From Pelobates cultripes (taxonomy: Eukaryota > Chordata > Amphibia > Anura > Pelobatidae): 64,000 nucleotides of DNA. Below the pieces are notes generated by a model. It was not told the DNA's origin, did no database searches, and was given only the letters and a program-made list of their open reading frames with translations. This document shows, one piece after another, positions 49,500 to 59,890 of the stretch. Each line of letters begins with the position of its first letter. Within the stretch, counting starts at the first letter, position 1. The position numbers and the translations under genes were made by a program. The stretch spans positions 20,033,673 through 20,097,672 of the forward strand of contig OW240918.1 in NCBI GenBank assembly GCA_933207985.1, written 5' to 3'.

Positions 49500-49835
49500 C
49501 ATATTATTATTACTGTATTATTTATATAGCGACCATAAGATTCCATAGCTCTGTACAATGGGTGGACTAACAGACATCTAATTGTAACCAGACAAGTTGG
49601 ACACACAGGAACAGAGGGGTTGAGGGCCCTGCTCAATGAGCTTACAGTCTAGAGGGAGTGGGGTATAGTGACACAAAGGGTTAAAGTAGGAAGTAAGTTG
49701 TTAGAAAAGTATTCACTGAGGGCTTAGTAGATAATTTTTGACAGTTGCAGGGGAGGAGTCATGGGGGATAAAAACCTGCTAACAATTTAATTGATATGCT
49801 TTCTTGAAGAAGTGAGTTTTCAATGATTTTTTGCA
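49500..49835 (-). mobile_element. L2-like LINE, 3' end fragment
   Basis: acaatgggtggactaacaga, ggacacacaggaacagaggg and ccctgctcaatgagcttaca are nearly identical to 41636-41730. The match continues to ttcttgaagaagtgagtttt and stops within the last RT codons, near ttttttgcag. Confidence 0.9.
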
Positions 49836-50418
49836 GACCATCTGATCATGCACTCTTAGCCCACCAGCTCTGCTGAAACGTCAAGGTGCAACTTCAATAA
49901 AACCTCACTTCTCTTTAGTTCAAGGACTAGAGAACTAATCAAAAGATGTCAGACTTTCATTAGTTTTAGGGAATGTATTTGGCAGTGGAGCTAAAACTGA
50001 AAATACCCCGGATATAACACTATGTCACACAAACAAACACACACACAGAATAAATATTGAATTTCCGGAGCAGAATTTAATACATTTTTAGCCACCAAAC
50101 CGTTTAACTGCCTTTTTGTAGGTTGATTCTAGTTTTGCACTTTCTTTCTTCTGGTATGAAGGTCATTCTCTTCATACCCTATTGCAGTATTTTGCGACAT
50201 AAAGTATTTGCATATTATTTCATATTTAGAACTACATTGATTGCCACTGTTTGTCATTGTGAGAGAGCTGTCATAGAGAGTTGTCATAGGGAAGTCAAAG
50301 TCTAGAGTTATCGTCATGTCTGTACCCGATGTAACCTCTATGGTTAGTCTACTGATAAATGTCAATGTGCTGCTCAGTAGATTGCAATTCTGAAGAATAT
50401 CCTTTTTGTTTCCCGTAG
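49836..50418. other. Intron sequence upstream of the RhoGAP exon
   Basis: Unique DNA with the polypyrimidine tract (cctttttgtttcccg) and AG acceptor at its right end. A cluster of tgtcatagagag-like short repeats occurs near 50260-50290. Confidence 0.5.
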
Positions 50419-50524
50419 AAGTTCAAGACAATGATGAGCGTGTGAAAGCTATGAGGATCCTTGTGAAAATGTTGCCACCCTCAAACCATGACACAATCAA
50501 AGCCCTGTTTGAACATCTCAGGAA
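50419..50524 (+). CDS. Internal exon of a RhoGAP-domain protein (ARHGAP9/12/15/27 group, ARHGAP15-like)
   Basis: RhoGAP domains speed GTP hydrolysis by Rho/Rac/Cdc42 GTPases at membranes and the actin cytoskeleton. The exon follows a pyrimidine tract ending in cccgtag and is followed by the strong donor gtaagt. It is 106 bp: two bases finishing a split codon, 34 open codons, and two bases of the next codon. The peptide has the family pattern: QDNDERVKAM, then LVKMLPPSNHDTIK, then LFEHLRK, as in the helices just before the NLM/FGP segment of RhoGAP domains. The LPPxNxDTxKxLFxHL spacing is closest to the ARHGAP9/12/15/27 subgroup, and the QDN start favours ARHGAP15 from memory. The catalytic arginine finger would lie in an upstream exon outside the window. 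Both sides are repeat-rich introns of tens of kilobases, as expected for ARHGAP15. Family call is firm; the paralogue is inference. Confidence 0.78.
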
Positions 50525-50670
50525 GTAAGTCTGCTTCTATCCTTGACTTCATACCTGCAGTATGTTTTGTTTTCCCATATTTCCAACGAACTAGATTGGG
50601 TGCTCCACTGATAATGCTTTATTAACAAGCATATATCACAGGGTCTGCACTAATCCACACTGGACCAGAC

Positions 50671-51958
50671 TGTGACGAAGTGCTCTTCGCCACTTGTGCC
50701 TGGAGGGGACTACTTGCCAGCCTCTTGCCATGTGTTTATGGTCCCTGTGAGGTTTGGCCCTTTAAATACAAGATTTGGGCTAATGGATTTATATTGTGCT
50801 GCTGCTGGCTCTTTAAGAACAGTCTGGGGACATATTGAGACTTTGTGTGACAATGCCCCTTTAAAACTATGTCCCCAGACCTGTAAAATAACTTGTTCCT
50901 GGCTTTCTCCCACTTGGTTCAGTAAATGGGGCTCACTGAACCAAGTACCACACAGGTGGACCACCCAGAAGTGGAAGTGTGCAGGCAATTTACCTCCCAG
51001 CCTGTAGGTAAATTGCCGACCGCTGGGTGGCCGCAGTTCGTACAAACCAACACGTGGCAGCGGCCATCTTTGTTCATTCGCACAAGGTCAGCAGTATGTG
51101 TAGCCAAATTAATGGAACTAAAATTGGCTACACATTTCCACGAACACCGCTGACCTGTACCTTCTCCTACACTGAATTTGCAGCTGCAGAGACTAAGTCC
51201 GTTCGGCAGTTTGAACTCACTGTTATACTAAGCTAAATGCACGAACGGCATTTCTGTGTAAAATAGACCGACCGCACAGCCCAAATCTATGGAACTGTTT
51301 TGGGCAGGAAAATGTGCTTGCGGTCGGTCATAAAGGACTTTCACCTAACTTTTTATGTATTGGAGGGATTTGTATGATTTTTGGCTATGTTTATATTTAA
51401 AGTGTGCTGATTAATAATATGTAATGTTTATGAATATTGGATGTATAGTATTAGAGTTATGAAAGTTGAGTAAAAAGTGTGTTTTAAAATGTATGGATAA
51501 TTGGGTTACCTCTCAGGCTAAGGGGAGGAGATGTGTGGGATGTAACCAGTGTGTGATTGGGTATTGTATACTTGTCTGTGGGCATCTCCCTTGCAGGGCA
51601 GAATTGCATAAAAGCAGAGTATATGTCATTAAAAGTTCAGATCATCTTGTACCTTTCTTGAAGCCTTGGCTCATGTTTGGGGGATTGCAGAACAACACTC
51701 TGGGGATTGCTATAATCACTATACTCCCCAGGGTATGATCACTAAGCTCTGCTAAGAGCTTGTTTCTGTTCCTGCTCTCTGGGGAAAGAGAGGTTAACCC
51801 ACTGGAAGCTGGATCCTGGCCTTGGGTCCAGGGTGGGTGGAGACAGCGAGACCCCGGCGCAGCTGCATTGCTGGAAGTGGGGTCTGCAGTGCTGATGGTG
51901 TCAGTTGGAGTGCTTGGAGTCCTCAGCGAGCACTAGGAGCATCGATTGGTCCGTCACA
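50671..51958. mobile_element. Solo LTR of an LTR retrotransposon or endogenous retrovirus-like element
   Basis: It starts tgtgacg and ends cgtcaca, so has TG...CA with inverted termini, and is flanked by the 5-bp repeat cagac (50666-50670 and 51959-51963). No gag-pol interior lies next to it. A TATA-like cataaaag is at about 51607. It matches the 58014-59263 LTR over most of its length. A conserved stem (gaccgaccgca/tgcggtcggtc) lies at 51266-51329. It sits about 150 bp behind the RhoGAP exon, in the intron. Confidence 0.9.
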
Positions 51959-51963
51959 CAGAC

Positions 51964-52484
51964 TTTACTTTGCAATCAAAGTTGCCAAATGATGTCTGTT
52001 GCATTCTTCTGGTACTTACTTTTCAGCACAGACATCCCAAATTAGACAATCTGTGCATTTGGCTTTGTCAAATAATGGAAGTAAGATGAACAAAACAGGC
52101 CAATCAATTAATAACGGAAAATTTTCATTACTTTATTTTTTGTTTAAATGGCAATATAAACAATATAACCATTACTACTACTACTACTACCATTACTACG
52201 ACCCACAGGACTCTCAGTCTATAATTGCTGTGCAGATTTGGACACTGATGGATAATGGATAGCAAATAGATCACCAATGCAGATGTTCACTTCTATTAGC
52301 TGAGTTGCAATATGGAGTTCAGGCTTAGGTATCGAGTGAACCCTGATTTTGGCTAAACCACTTGAAAGATGGTTTAACACGATTCAGGGATCCAGTAAAT
52401 AACCCCTATAATATAGGAACACTATAGCAGTAAGAGTACAAATCTGTATTCCTAACACCATAGTTCCCCTGTCCCTGGTTATAT
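51964..52484. other. Intron sequence with (TAC)n and a MITE end
   Basis: A ctactactactac run at about 52168-52192. Around 52410-52480, ataggaacactatagcagta and aacaccatagttcccctgt resemble MITE termini of the 27.9-kb family. Confidence 0.5.
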
Positions 52485-52640
52485 ACATAGTGGTAATCAA
52501 AATTATTCAACCCCCATTGAAAATCAGGTTTATTGTCAAACTTTACAGAATTTCAACTGTTTGCAATGTCACACAGAAGCAATTGAAATAGCTCAACACA
52601 ACGAATTCTTCAACTTGTTCCCAAATTCAACTGAAAATGC
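52485..52640 (+). mobile_element. End fragment of a second Tc1-like transposon
   Basis: gtggtaatcaaaattattca followed by acccccattgaaaatcagg and tttattgtcaaac is a left-end sequence I recognise from a Tc1-like family of fish and frogs. The transposase and right end are missing. Confidence 0.6.
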
Positions 52641-52835
52641 AACTTATAATGACGTCTGCTTGTAATCATTCCACATTTATGGCCTAAATTTTATAATGCA
52701 AAGTACACGATTTGGGTAGTGAAGAAGTTAATTTAAAAAAAAAAATGCACCTTTTGAATGCAATTTGTAAAATGTAAAACGCTAAGTGGAGGTCAGTATC
52801 AGTGGAGGAAGTTATGAGTAGCATACAGACGTTAA

Positions 52836-52907
52836 ACCCTTAAGGACACAATTTCAGAAATAAAACGGAATCATAACGGAATATTTCCATCATGTGTCCT
52901 TAAGGGG
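52836..52907. mobile_element. 72-bp TTAA-flanked palindromic MITE
   Basis: The ends accc(t)taaggacaca and tgtgtccttaagggg are inverted; TTAA lies on both sides (52832-52835 and 52908-52911). The termini match the 516-bp element at 46249, so it is probably an internal-deletion relative. Confidence 0.8.
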
Positions 52908-53331
52908 TTAAAGATAAGGGTACTATGAAAACCTGCTGATGTGTATTTTGAGTTATTTTAACAATGCTTAACAGCTTTTATCAACAAGCATGGCAATGAG
53001 CCCAACGTTAAGTATCAAAAATAAAGATGGAAGGATAGTAACAACGAAACAAGAGGCTTTTGTGTATTATATTTTGTAGTTTTTTGAAAAGTTTTACCTT
53101 TGAGAAGATCACGACACATTTTATACCCTCCATCCTCTATGAAATATATTTCAGTTTACGAAAGACAGCAACTTTAACACTGTAATGGAAGAGTCTAAGG
53201 ATTTGGGATATTTATGGTACAACTGTTAATTTAACCATTTGATGGGACGTATCTAACAAACAGTAGGAAGAGCATCATGCTTAGATGTTGAAGTTATGCT
53301 CAGCATATATTGATTTTTTTTTTCTATGCAG

Positions 53332-53459
53332 AGTCTATAACCAGCAGCAGGATCCAATCAAAGTGTGGCTAAACTCCATTACCTCACAGAGTCACTCTCT
53401 AATTGGAGCCTGCTGTGGGCCACTTTGAAGGGAAATGAAGAAATCAACACGTGGAGCAA
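53332..53459 (+). pseudogene. Possible next RhoGAP exon, divergent or frameshifted
   Basis: A long T-rich tract ending in tctatgcag precedes this segment. Its first base completes the split codon left by the exon 2.8 kb upstream, giving K then V, as in the HLxKV junction of RhoGAP domains. The reading then gives NSITSQSHSLIGACCGPL and a stop at 53426-53428. This recalls the family segment with Gln-Ser-Leu and Phe-Gly-Pro-Thr-Leu, but Phe is replaced by Cys, the spacing is longer by about eight residues, and a one-base shift at GPL would reopen a GNEEINTW-like continuation. A weak donor (gtaatg) follows at 53460. Options are a decayed duplicate, a new C-terminal exon, a sequence error, or chance. 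I favour a damaged homologous exon, with modest confidence. Confidence 0.4.
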
Positions 53460-56011
53460 GTAATGATTTTAGTTCCTCCTAAATATATTTGCAAAGTTCA
53501 TTTAACCCCTTGCTGCTAGATGAAATGGTTCAATAAACCCCCTGACAGCATTATTTTATTCGTCTTGTTCTGAAAACTATTTAAGAACCTTCTAATTTTT
53601 AATGTTTACTCCACGCATTCAACTCAAAATTAGAAGGTACGCCTGCTTGAGACCAGGTGATATAATCAGTTCTACAACATCCAAGGGTGTTTTTTTCTCC
53701 AACCTTGCCTTGAATCTTAACTCTAAATGAGAATTGGCATAAGTTACTAAATTTTCTCTTTTTAAAGACAATGTTTAAAATCTTCATATACCATATGTGC
53801 ACCTTTAAAATAGGTCTGTGAGAAATGTTTTAATTATATAACAACAAATAAATACACAGTTTAAATCTTAAACATATCTTGAGTTTAGGCCATGTAATAG
53901 TTGTTGCACTTAAGCAAAATAAAGTAACAATAATAATCGGATGTTATTCTGCAAAGTAACCTCGTCAGAAGTTTGGATAAAACCAATACTTCTACTGCTT
54001 ACTTAATCTTGGAGAAGAACAGGTGCCCAAAAAAAATGTCGGTGCAGGAAGACTTGTAATGCAACTGAAAAGCACTGGCAGATTAAGGTTAATTAGAACC
54101 CATCAGTAGTAATAAATATTTGCTTGTTTGATGGAACACATTTGGGGAAGTGGGTACGGTTTTGATCCCTAACCCTTAAAAAGTAGTGGTCATTAAGAGA
54201 CATTGTTGACTATTGACACATAATAAAACCTTTAGTTTAACATACTCCTTCATATCTCAGGCTTATGGCTGTGAAACATTGACTAGGAGGGTATTAGAAC
54301 ATGGTAGACAATAGATGGTTTTCCAAACAACATGAAACCCTTTTCCCCTCGGGTCTGAAGAGGGGCTCTAAATTAGGACTTCAGTAACTGAACAATTGTA
54401 CCCAATGTGCTGAAATACAAGAGTCACACAGAAACCACTCAATAAACCCACAATGTGTTCTGGTTAATCCAAGTATTGAGATAATAACTTTGGTTCTTTT
54501 TTGGTATTTTACACACAAATTCTTACCACACCGCCCAATATAGACTTTTATGAACAGAAAACATTTGAGTAAAACAAATAATTGAATGGTACAATCAGTG
54601 TTTTTTTACAGTGATGTTGTGTATTTTACAGATCTTTTCTTTCAAAAGTAATCATTGGGAAACAGTAATGAAATATGTCTATGATTTTTCACTAATTGAA
54701 TTTTTTTTAAATAGCATTCCCTTAAAGCAGAAAGACATTGAGACATTGATTGTATATGTTTTTCTACAACGATTATGTTAGATCTTTGTCAATCATGTAA
54801 TACAGTCCATTTAAAACATTGATTATATAGTCACGGAATGTATATTGAGTGAACACATGTACATAATTAAGAGTATAGCAGATGCCAGCATTATTGATGA
54901 TCAGATCATGCCAATTAATCTCTCATATTAATTCTAGTTTTGTACATCTTTTATAATTCATCTCTTGTTTTTTTTTTTTGTTTTTTTTTTGCCATATATT
55001 TATTTGAATTATTTTAATTTCTTTTGTATCATTTGAAATGATGTTATATGGGAGCTTATTTTTCTTTTCAAGAGTTCTTATTACTTTAACCCCTTAATGA
55101 CAATAGTTAGGCAAATTAAATTTTATCAGGATAATATAGTCCTGACTCTAAGAGAGGATAAATACTCGCTGTTCCACATTTTCTGTCTAGCCCATTCCAT
55201 ATCAACAATCATATAATTTGTTGCATATGGTATTAATGAAATTAATTAAAAATTCATCTTGGAACTTGTGATAAGTTAATAGCACCGTAGCTTCAAATGG
55301 TAAATAAACAGCTACTGACATAGGAAAACATTTCACACTTACAGTGATAATGTGCATCTAATGTGTTAGATTTAACTTTTACCTCCGGCACAGGTAAATA
55401 TGAATCATCCGTCCATAAATTACGACTTCTTAGTGTGATTAGTTTTAACAAGGATTTTCCAGTTTTATAAAACACTCAGTATTCGCATTGCTAATATGTG
55501 AAATCACACCAGGAGTAGAGTGATTGAGGGTGAGATTACCTGGAGGTAGTCTACATTCTTTAAGAATTACATCTTCAAAATGTATTTATTTTAATGTCGC
55601 TGTTGTCGGAGTGAAACTTTGTATGGTAATGAAAACACATTTCCCAGCAGGTCATATTTAAGATGTATGGGTCCTGTAAATCCCTATGAACCCCCAATTC
55701 CTATGTAGCCTAGAACTTATAAGTTGTGAAATAGAGCAGGTTTATAGACCTCCCGCCTGTTTAGTTAACTCACAAATAGAGAAGGCATAATCATTGGGCT
55801 ACTAATAGTCAATAAAATGCTGCACCCATTTAAAAAAAAATTTTTTTCAACTATTTTGAAATAGTAAACGACTGGCCTGTGAATGCAAAAACTTGTAGGC
55901 AATTTAGTGTTTCATAAATGTTTCAGTGTTATACTTTATATATTTCCAGGTCTTGTCTCAACTCTAAATTGTATTTATTGTATGCCTGAAATTTAACTCT
56001 GAGCAAGCCCC
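53460..56011. other. Non-coding DNA downstream of the exon candidate
   Basis: AT-rich. Single ends resembling the TTAA element (ttaacccctt) occur near 53506 and 55087 without partners. No further RhoGAP-like exon recognised. Confidence 0.45.
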
Positions 56012-56014
56012 TTA

Positions 56015-56540
56015 AGGGAACCCTATAATCACCAAAACAACTTTACCTTAATAAAGCCGTTTGGGGGTTTAGACCATGCCTGGTCTCACTGCTCAGTTCT
56101 GTGCCATATAGGAATTAAATCACTTTTTTCTGTCCATGCAGCCATGGTCACACTTCCCCAGGTTGTGGCTGACTCAGCCGTCATAAAAAATGTTTTCATT
56201 TTTAATATGATTTTAACTTACTTCAGAAGTTTTGTCCACAGCTCTGTAAATTGAACTCTAATCACACACAGGCTCTAGTAAGATCTAGAAAGCTATTCAC
56301 AGAGCAGGAGATATGAAAGTCTAAATTAAACAGGAATTGCAATAACGGATGTATAAAAACATTAGATCTTACTTTACAGGAAGTGTTCAGGAAGGCTGTG
56401 TAAGTCACATGCAGGGAGGTGTGACTAGGGTGCATAAACAAAGTTATTTAACACTTAAATGGCAGATAATTGATTAGTATGACTACAGGGGTGTGATCAA
56501 TATGTCAAAATGTCTTGTTTTGGTGACTATAATGTCCCTT
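56015..56540. mobile_element. Palindromic MITE, complete copy
   Basis: Ends agggaaccctataatcacca and tggtgactataatgtccctt are inverted and flanked by TTA at 56012-56014 and 56541-56543, as for PIF/Harbinger-type MITEs. Arms of about 200-250 bp mirror each other (tgctcagttctgtgccatat against atttaacacttaaatggc). Reference copy for the 34.6, 40.6 and 45.8 kb relatives. Confidence 0.88.
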
Positions 56541-56544
56541 TTAG

Positions 56545-56789
56545 GACAGAATCAGTTATACAAGTTCTGAACCAAAACAAAACTTTTTGCATTTGAGCTA
56601 TATGTCTGTTCATTATATATTATGCACTCATACCAAACTTGTTTCAGTTTTGCCGGGTCCCAGATATTGGCCTTTAAAATACAAAGAAGTAATTATGTAT
56701 ATCTGCACTCACGTCTGGAATATTTTAAGTTCCAGAAGGCCAAATATAAGATGTAGAGAACAGCTACAAGTACTTGGGGGTACCACAAA
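56545..56789. other. Spacer
   Basis: No feature recognised; probably flank of the LINE that follows. Confidence 0.4.
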
Positions 56790-58013
56790 TGCATGGCAAC
56801 CATGAGGAAGAGGCAAGGAGGATAGCAACAGGTCCTGAAGTCCCAGCTTAATGTCAAGAACAAGATCCAACCCATCAACACCTACTGGTCATCAGGTACC
56901 CAGCTGGAATAATAACCTGGCCACAAGAAGAACTAGTCACCATGCATGTCAAGACCAGGAAACTACTCACTATGAATGGAGGATTCCACCCAAAATCCAG
57001 CACCCAGAGACTGTACACCTGCCGGAAGGAATGAGGTCGGGACCTGATGAGTGTCAAGGCCACAATCCTGGATGAAACACAGAGCATCCACAAGTACATC
57101 ATGAAGATGGCACCCAAAGATGAACTGCTAAGGGAATGCCTGAGACATCCACAGATCAAGGATGCAGAAAAAGAGGAGGTTCCTTGACAAGACAAACCTT
57201 TCCATTGGGTGTACCACCAGCAGATAGTGCATGTGGCTCACATGACAAAATCCTACCAGTGGTTGGAAAAGGCAGGATTGAAAGACAGCACTGATGCACT
57301 AATCCTAGCAGCACAGTAGCAGGCACTCAGCACCAGATCAATAGAGGCTACCACACGAGGCAAGGCGAGGAGGCCTTTGAGACAGTCCAGCACCTAGTAG
57401 TTGGATGCAAGATGTTAGCAGGAACAGCATACATGAAGAGACACAACCAAGTTGCTGGAATTGTGTACCAAAACATCTGCACAGAATATGGATTGGACCT
57501 GCCTAAGTCCAGATGGGAGATACCACCAAGGGTAGTTGAGAATGACAGGGCTAAGGTCCTGTGGGACTTCAAGATCCAGACAGACAAGCAGACAGACAAG
57601 CAAGTGCTGGCCAACCAACCAGACATCGTGGTGGTAGACAAGGAACGAAAGACTGCAGTCATGGTGGATGTGGCAATACCCAGTGACTATAACATCAAGA
57701 AGAAGGAACACGAGAAGGTGCACAAATACCAAGGACTGAAAGAATGTGGAAAGTGAAGGCAGTAGTAGTCCCAGTTAATATAGGAGCACTCGGTGCTGTT
57801 ATTCCCAAGTTGGGGGAGTGGCTTTAACAGGTTCCAGGTGGGACATCTGAGATCGCTGTGCAGAAGAGTGCAGTTCTAGGAACAGCTAAGATACTGCGCA
57901 GAACCCTCAAACTCCCAGGCCTTTGGTAGAGGACCCGAGAATGAGGAACAAAAATACCAACCAGGAAGGGTGAGAAAATCAATTATTTTATATATATATA
58001 TATATATATATAT
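56790..58013 (+). mobile_element. 3' fragment of a restriction-like-endonuclease LINE (R2/R4-type)
   Basis: DNA-level remains of the C-terminal half of the ORF run to the 3' UTR and a terminal (TA)n tail at about 57985-58013. Pieces readable in three frames include FHPKSSTQRLYTCRKE, IHKYIMKMAPKDELL, SYQWLEKAGLKDSTDALI and QALSTRSIEA. After the open part, gagcactcggtgctgttatt and actcccaggcctttggtag encode the usual last residues. It is 5'-truncated and frameshifted. Confidence 0.85.
57412..57756 (+). pseudogene. Restriction-like endonuclease domain fragment of the LINE
   Basis: In the intact family this domain nicks target DNA to start reverse transcription. The fragment opens with GCKML/TAYMKRHNQVAG, a remnant of the zinc-knuckle end, then KVLWDFKIQTDK. 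It carries the PD-(D/E)XK core: PD at residues 70-71 (ANQPDIVVVDK), Asp near 86 (VMVDVAIPSD) and the lysine-rich KKKEHEKVHKYQ. The frame breaks after YQGLKE, where the family normally continues EL-MW, and resumes in another frame to the stop at about 57926. The upstream CxxC half of the knuckle is deleted (57340-57380). Confidence 0.82.
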
Positions 58014-59263
58014 TGTGTTGAAAGTAACCTTGCCACTGGTTCTGGTTCTTAGAGGCACCTTTTTGCCAGCCTCCTGCCTCAGGACTATGGGCCATGAAAA
58101 AAGGCTCATAAAAGACCTGGTTCGTGCCTATTTTGCTATTATGTTTGTTAGATTGCATTCCCCTCCTGTTTTAACATTGTCCTGTTCAACTACCGAACAA
58201 CCGCACGAATCAGGGACCACCCGGGAGCTTGTTCGTCTGGATGGCCGCAATTCCTATGGACAATCACGAGGTGGTGGCCATCTTGTTCGCATGAATGCAG
58301 GCAGCGGTGTTTGGGCATGAATCTCATGGAACTAAAATTGGACACAGAAACTCCCGAACACCACTGGATTTCCATCATCGCCTGCGTTCAGTTCTATACA
58401 AGTTACAAGGGCACTGTTCGGTGGAATTGTTCGTCTGGATGAGGGGAACAAGCTCCAGGGTAAGAACATTGACTATATTTGGTAATTTATTCATTTTTAA
58501 ACTACCAAACTAGACCGACCGCAAGCCCTGATTTTCTGGAACTATTTTGGGCATGGAACCATGCATGCGGTCGGTCAAATAAATGACTTCCAGAAAATTC
58601 TTGAACCCCTGAACTAATCTCGGTGATTTTTGGATATGTTGGTCACCCAGATCAGGGCTATCAGATGATGTATTGTATGTTTGAAGGTATTTTGGGGGTT
58701 TTATAAAAAATGTGTGTTTTGTGCTTGGAGATAATTGAGTTTAATATAAGTGCTTGACTCAATTATCTCCCAGGTACAGAGGAGGGATTATCTGATTATG
58801 TATGGGAGTGTCCTGGATCTGCGAGCCAATGTGTTTATCCTGTGGTTTACTCTCAGGTCTAGGGGGGAGTGCCCCTTGCATGGTGACTTGCATATAAGGC
58901 CAGTTGTGGCTCCCTTAAAGAGTTCCTGTCTACCCTCAACATAATGTCTCATCTCATGTGTGTGTGTGGGGGAACATCTGTATCTGCTCTGTGGATTGCT
59001 ATATCACAATACTCCCATGGGTTATAATAACTATCTCTTATAAGAGCTGTTCCTACTTGGAGTAGGAGAGGTTCCCCCGCTGGAATCTGGATCCTGGTCT
59101 CGGTGGGTGGGTAGAGGACAGCGAGTTCTCAGCCAAGCTTTAACGCTGGACATGGGGACTATGGTGCTGATGGTGTCTGGTGGAGTGCTGGAAGTACTCA
59201 GTGAGCACTAGGGAGCATTGATTGGCTTAGGCACCCAGTTGGGGTGCCAGGTGGTCTGCCACA
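58014..59263. mobile_element. Second, diverged LTR of the 50.7-kb family
   Basis: Starts tgtgttgaaag immediately after the (TA)n tail and ends ctgccaca. Shared blocks in the same order include tttttgccagcctc, tggaactaaaattgg, tagaccgaccgca...tgcggtcggtca, ggatcctgg and tgctgatggtgtc. No flanking duplication is visible, and no internal gag-pol DNA. It is more diverged and slightly shorter than the first copy. Confidence 0.82.
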
Positions 59264-59890
59264 TGAGAAAATACCGGCACTCCAATGTTTTCCAAATCAA
59301 AATCTTCTTTATTCTGAAAAGTACATAAACTTTTCAGCTCCCCTAAGGAGCTTTCATCAAAACACTTATAACATGTAGAATGAAAAAGCTTATATAGGAA
59401 ACACAATCAATAAAATAGGTACTTACAGACAGGTGATCATCATTTCCATCTGCCGCCAGGTCCGCTCAAGTTATCTGCACGCTCGTGTACACATCCAGGT
59501 TTGTGGTCACATGACCGGGTAATCCACACTGTGCGTACCGATTGGGCAGCCACGTCACATCGCAGGAGAAACCATAGACGCCTACGTCTCATTGGCTGCT
59601 CCCGCATGTACCGGCGCCAATCTGGGACAAACTTCAATAGACTGACCAACCTTAGTGTTAAGCATAGTGTTATCATGGCAACCGAAGCGCACCCTAGCGG
59701 CCAAGAGGGAAATGCCAGAATAAGCAATACACAGGAAAATAGAAATAGACAACCGTAGGGAAATAAATAAATCATGTAAAAATAGAAAGTCTCAGCTCAA
59801 ATAGAGCTGAAGTGTAAATATAGAATATAGAGCACTTCAGCTCTATATTGCTTATTCTGGCATTTCCCTCTTGGCCGCTAGGGTGCACTC
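59264..59890. mobile_element. Unclassified repeat with a 41-bp perfect inverted repeat
   Basis: The left part (aaaatcttctttattctgaa, agctttcatcaaaacac) looks like the reversed 3' end of an abundant short frog repeat, with an aataaa on the minus strand. The GC-richer middle contains gtccgctcaag and cacgtcacatcgc. The right part is the hairpin at 59689-59886. Confidence 0.5.
59689..59886. repeat. Perfect 41-bp inverted repeat with 116-base loop
   Basis: gcaccctagcggccaagagg...taagcaata at 59689-59729 is exactly reverse-complemented at 59846-59886. The loop has a second short pair (agctgaagtg/cacttcagct). Confidence 0.93.

Noticed and set aside
50672..51045. 111-codon open frames on both strands near the RhoGAP exon
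   Set aside because: They fall entirely inside the solo LTR and lack similarity to known proteins.
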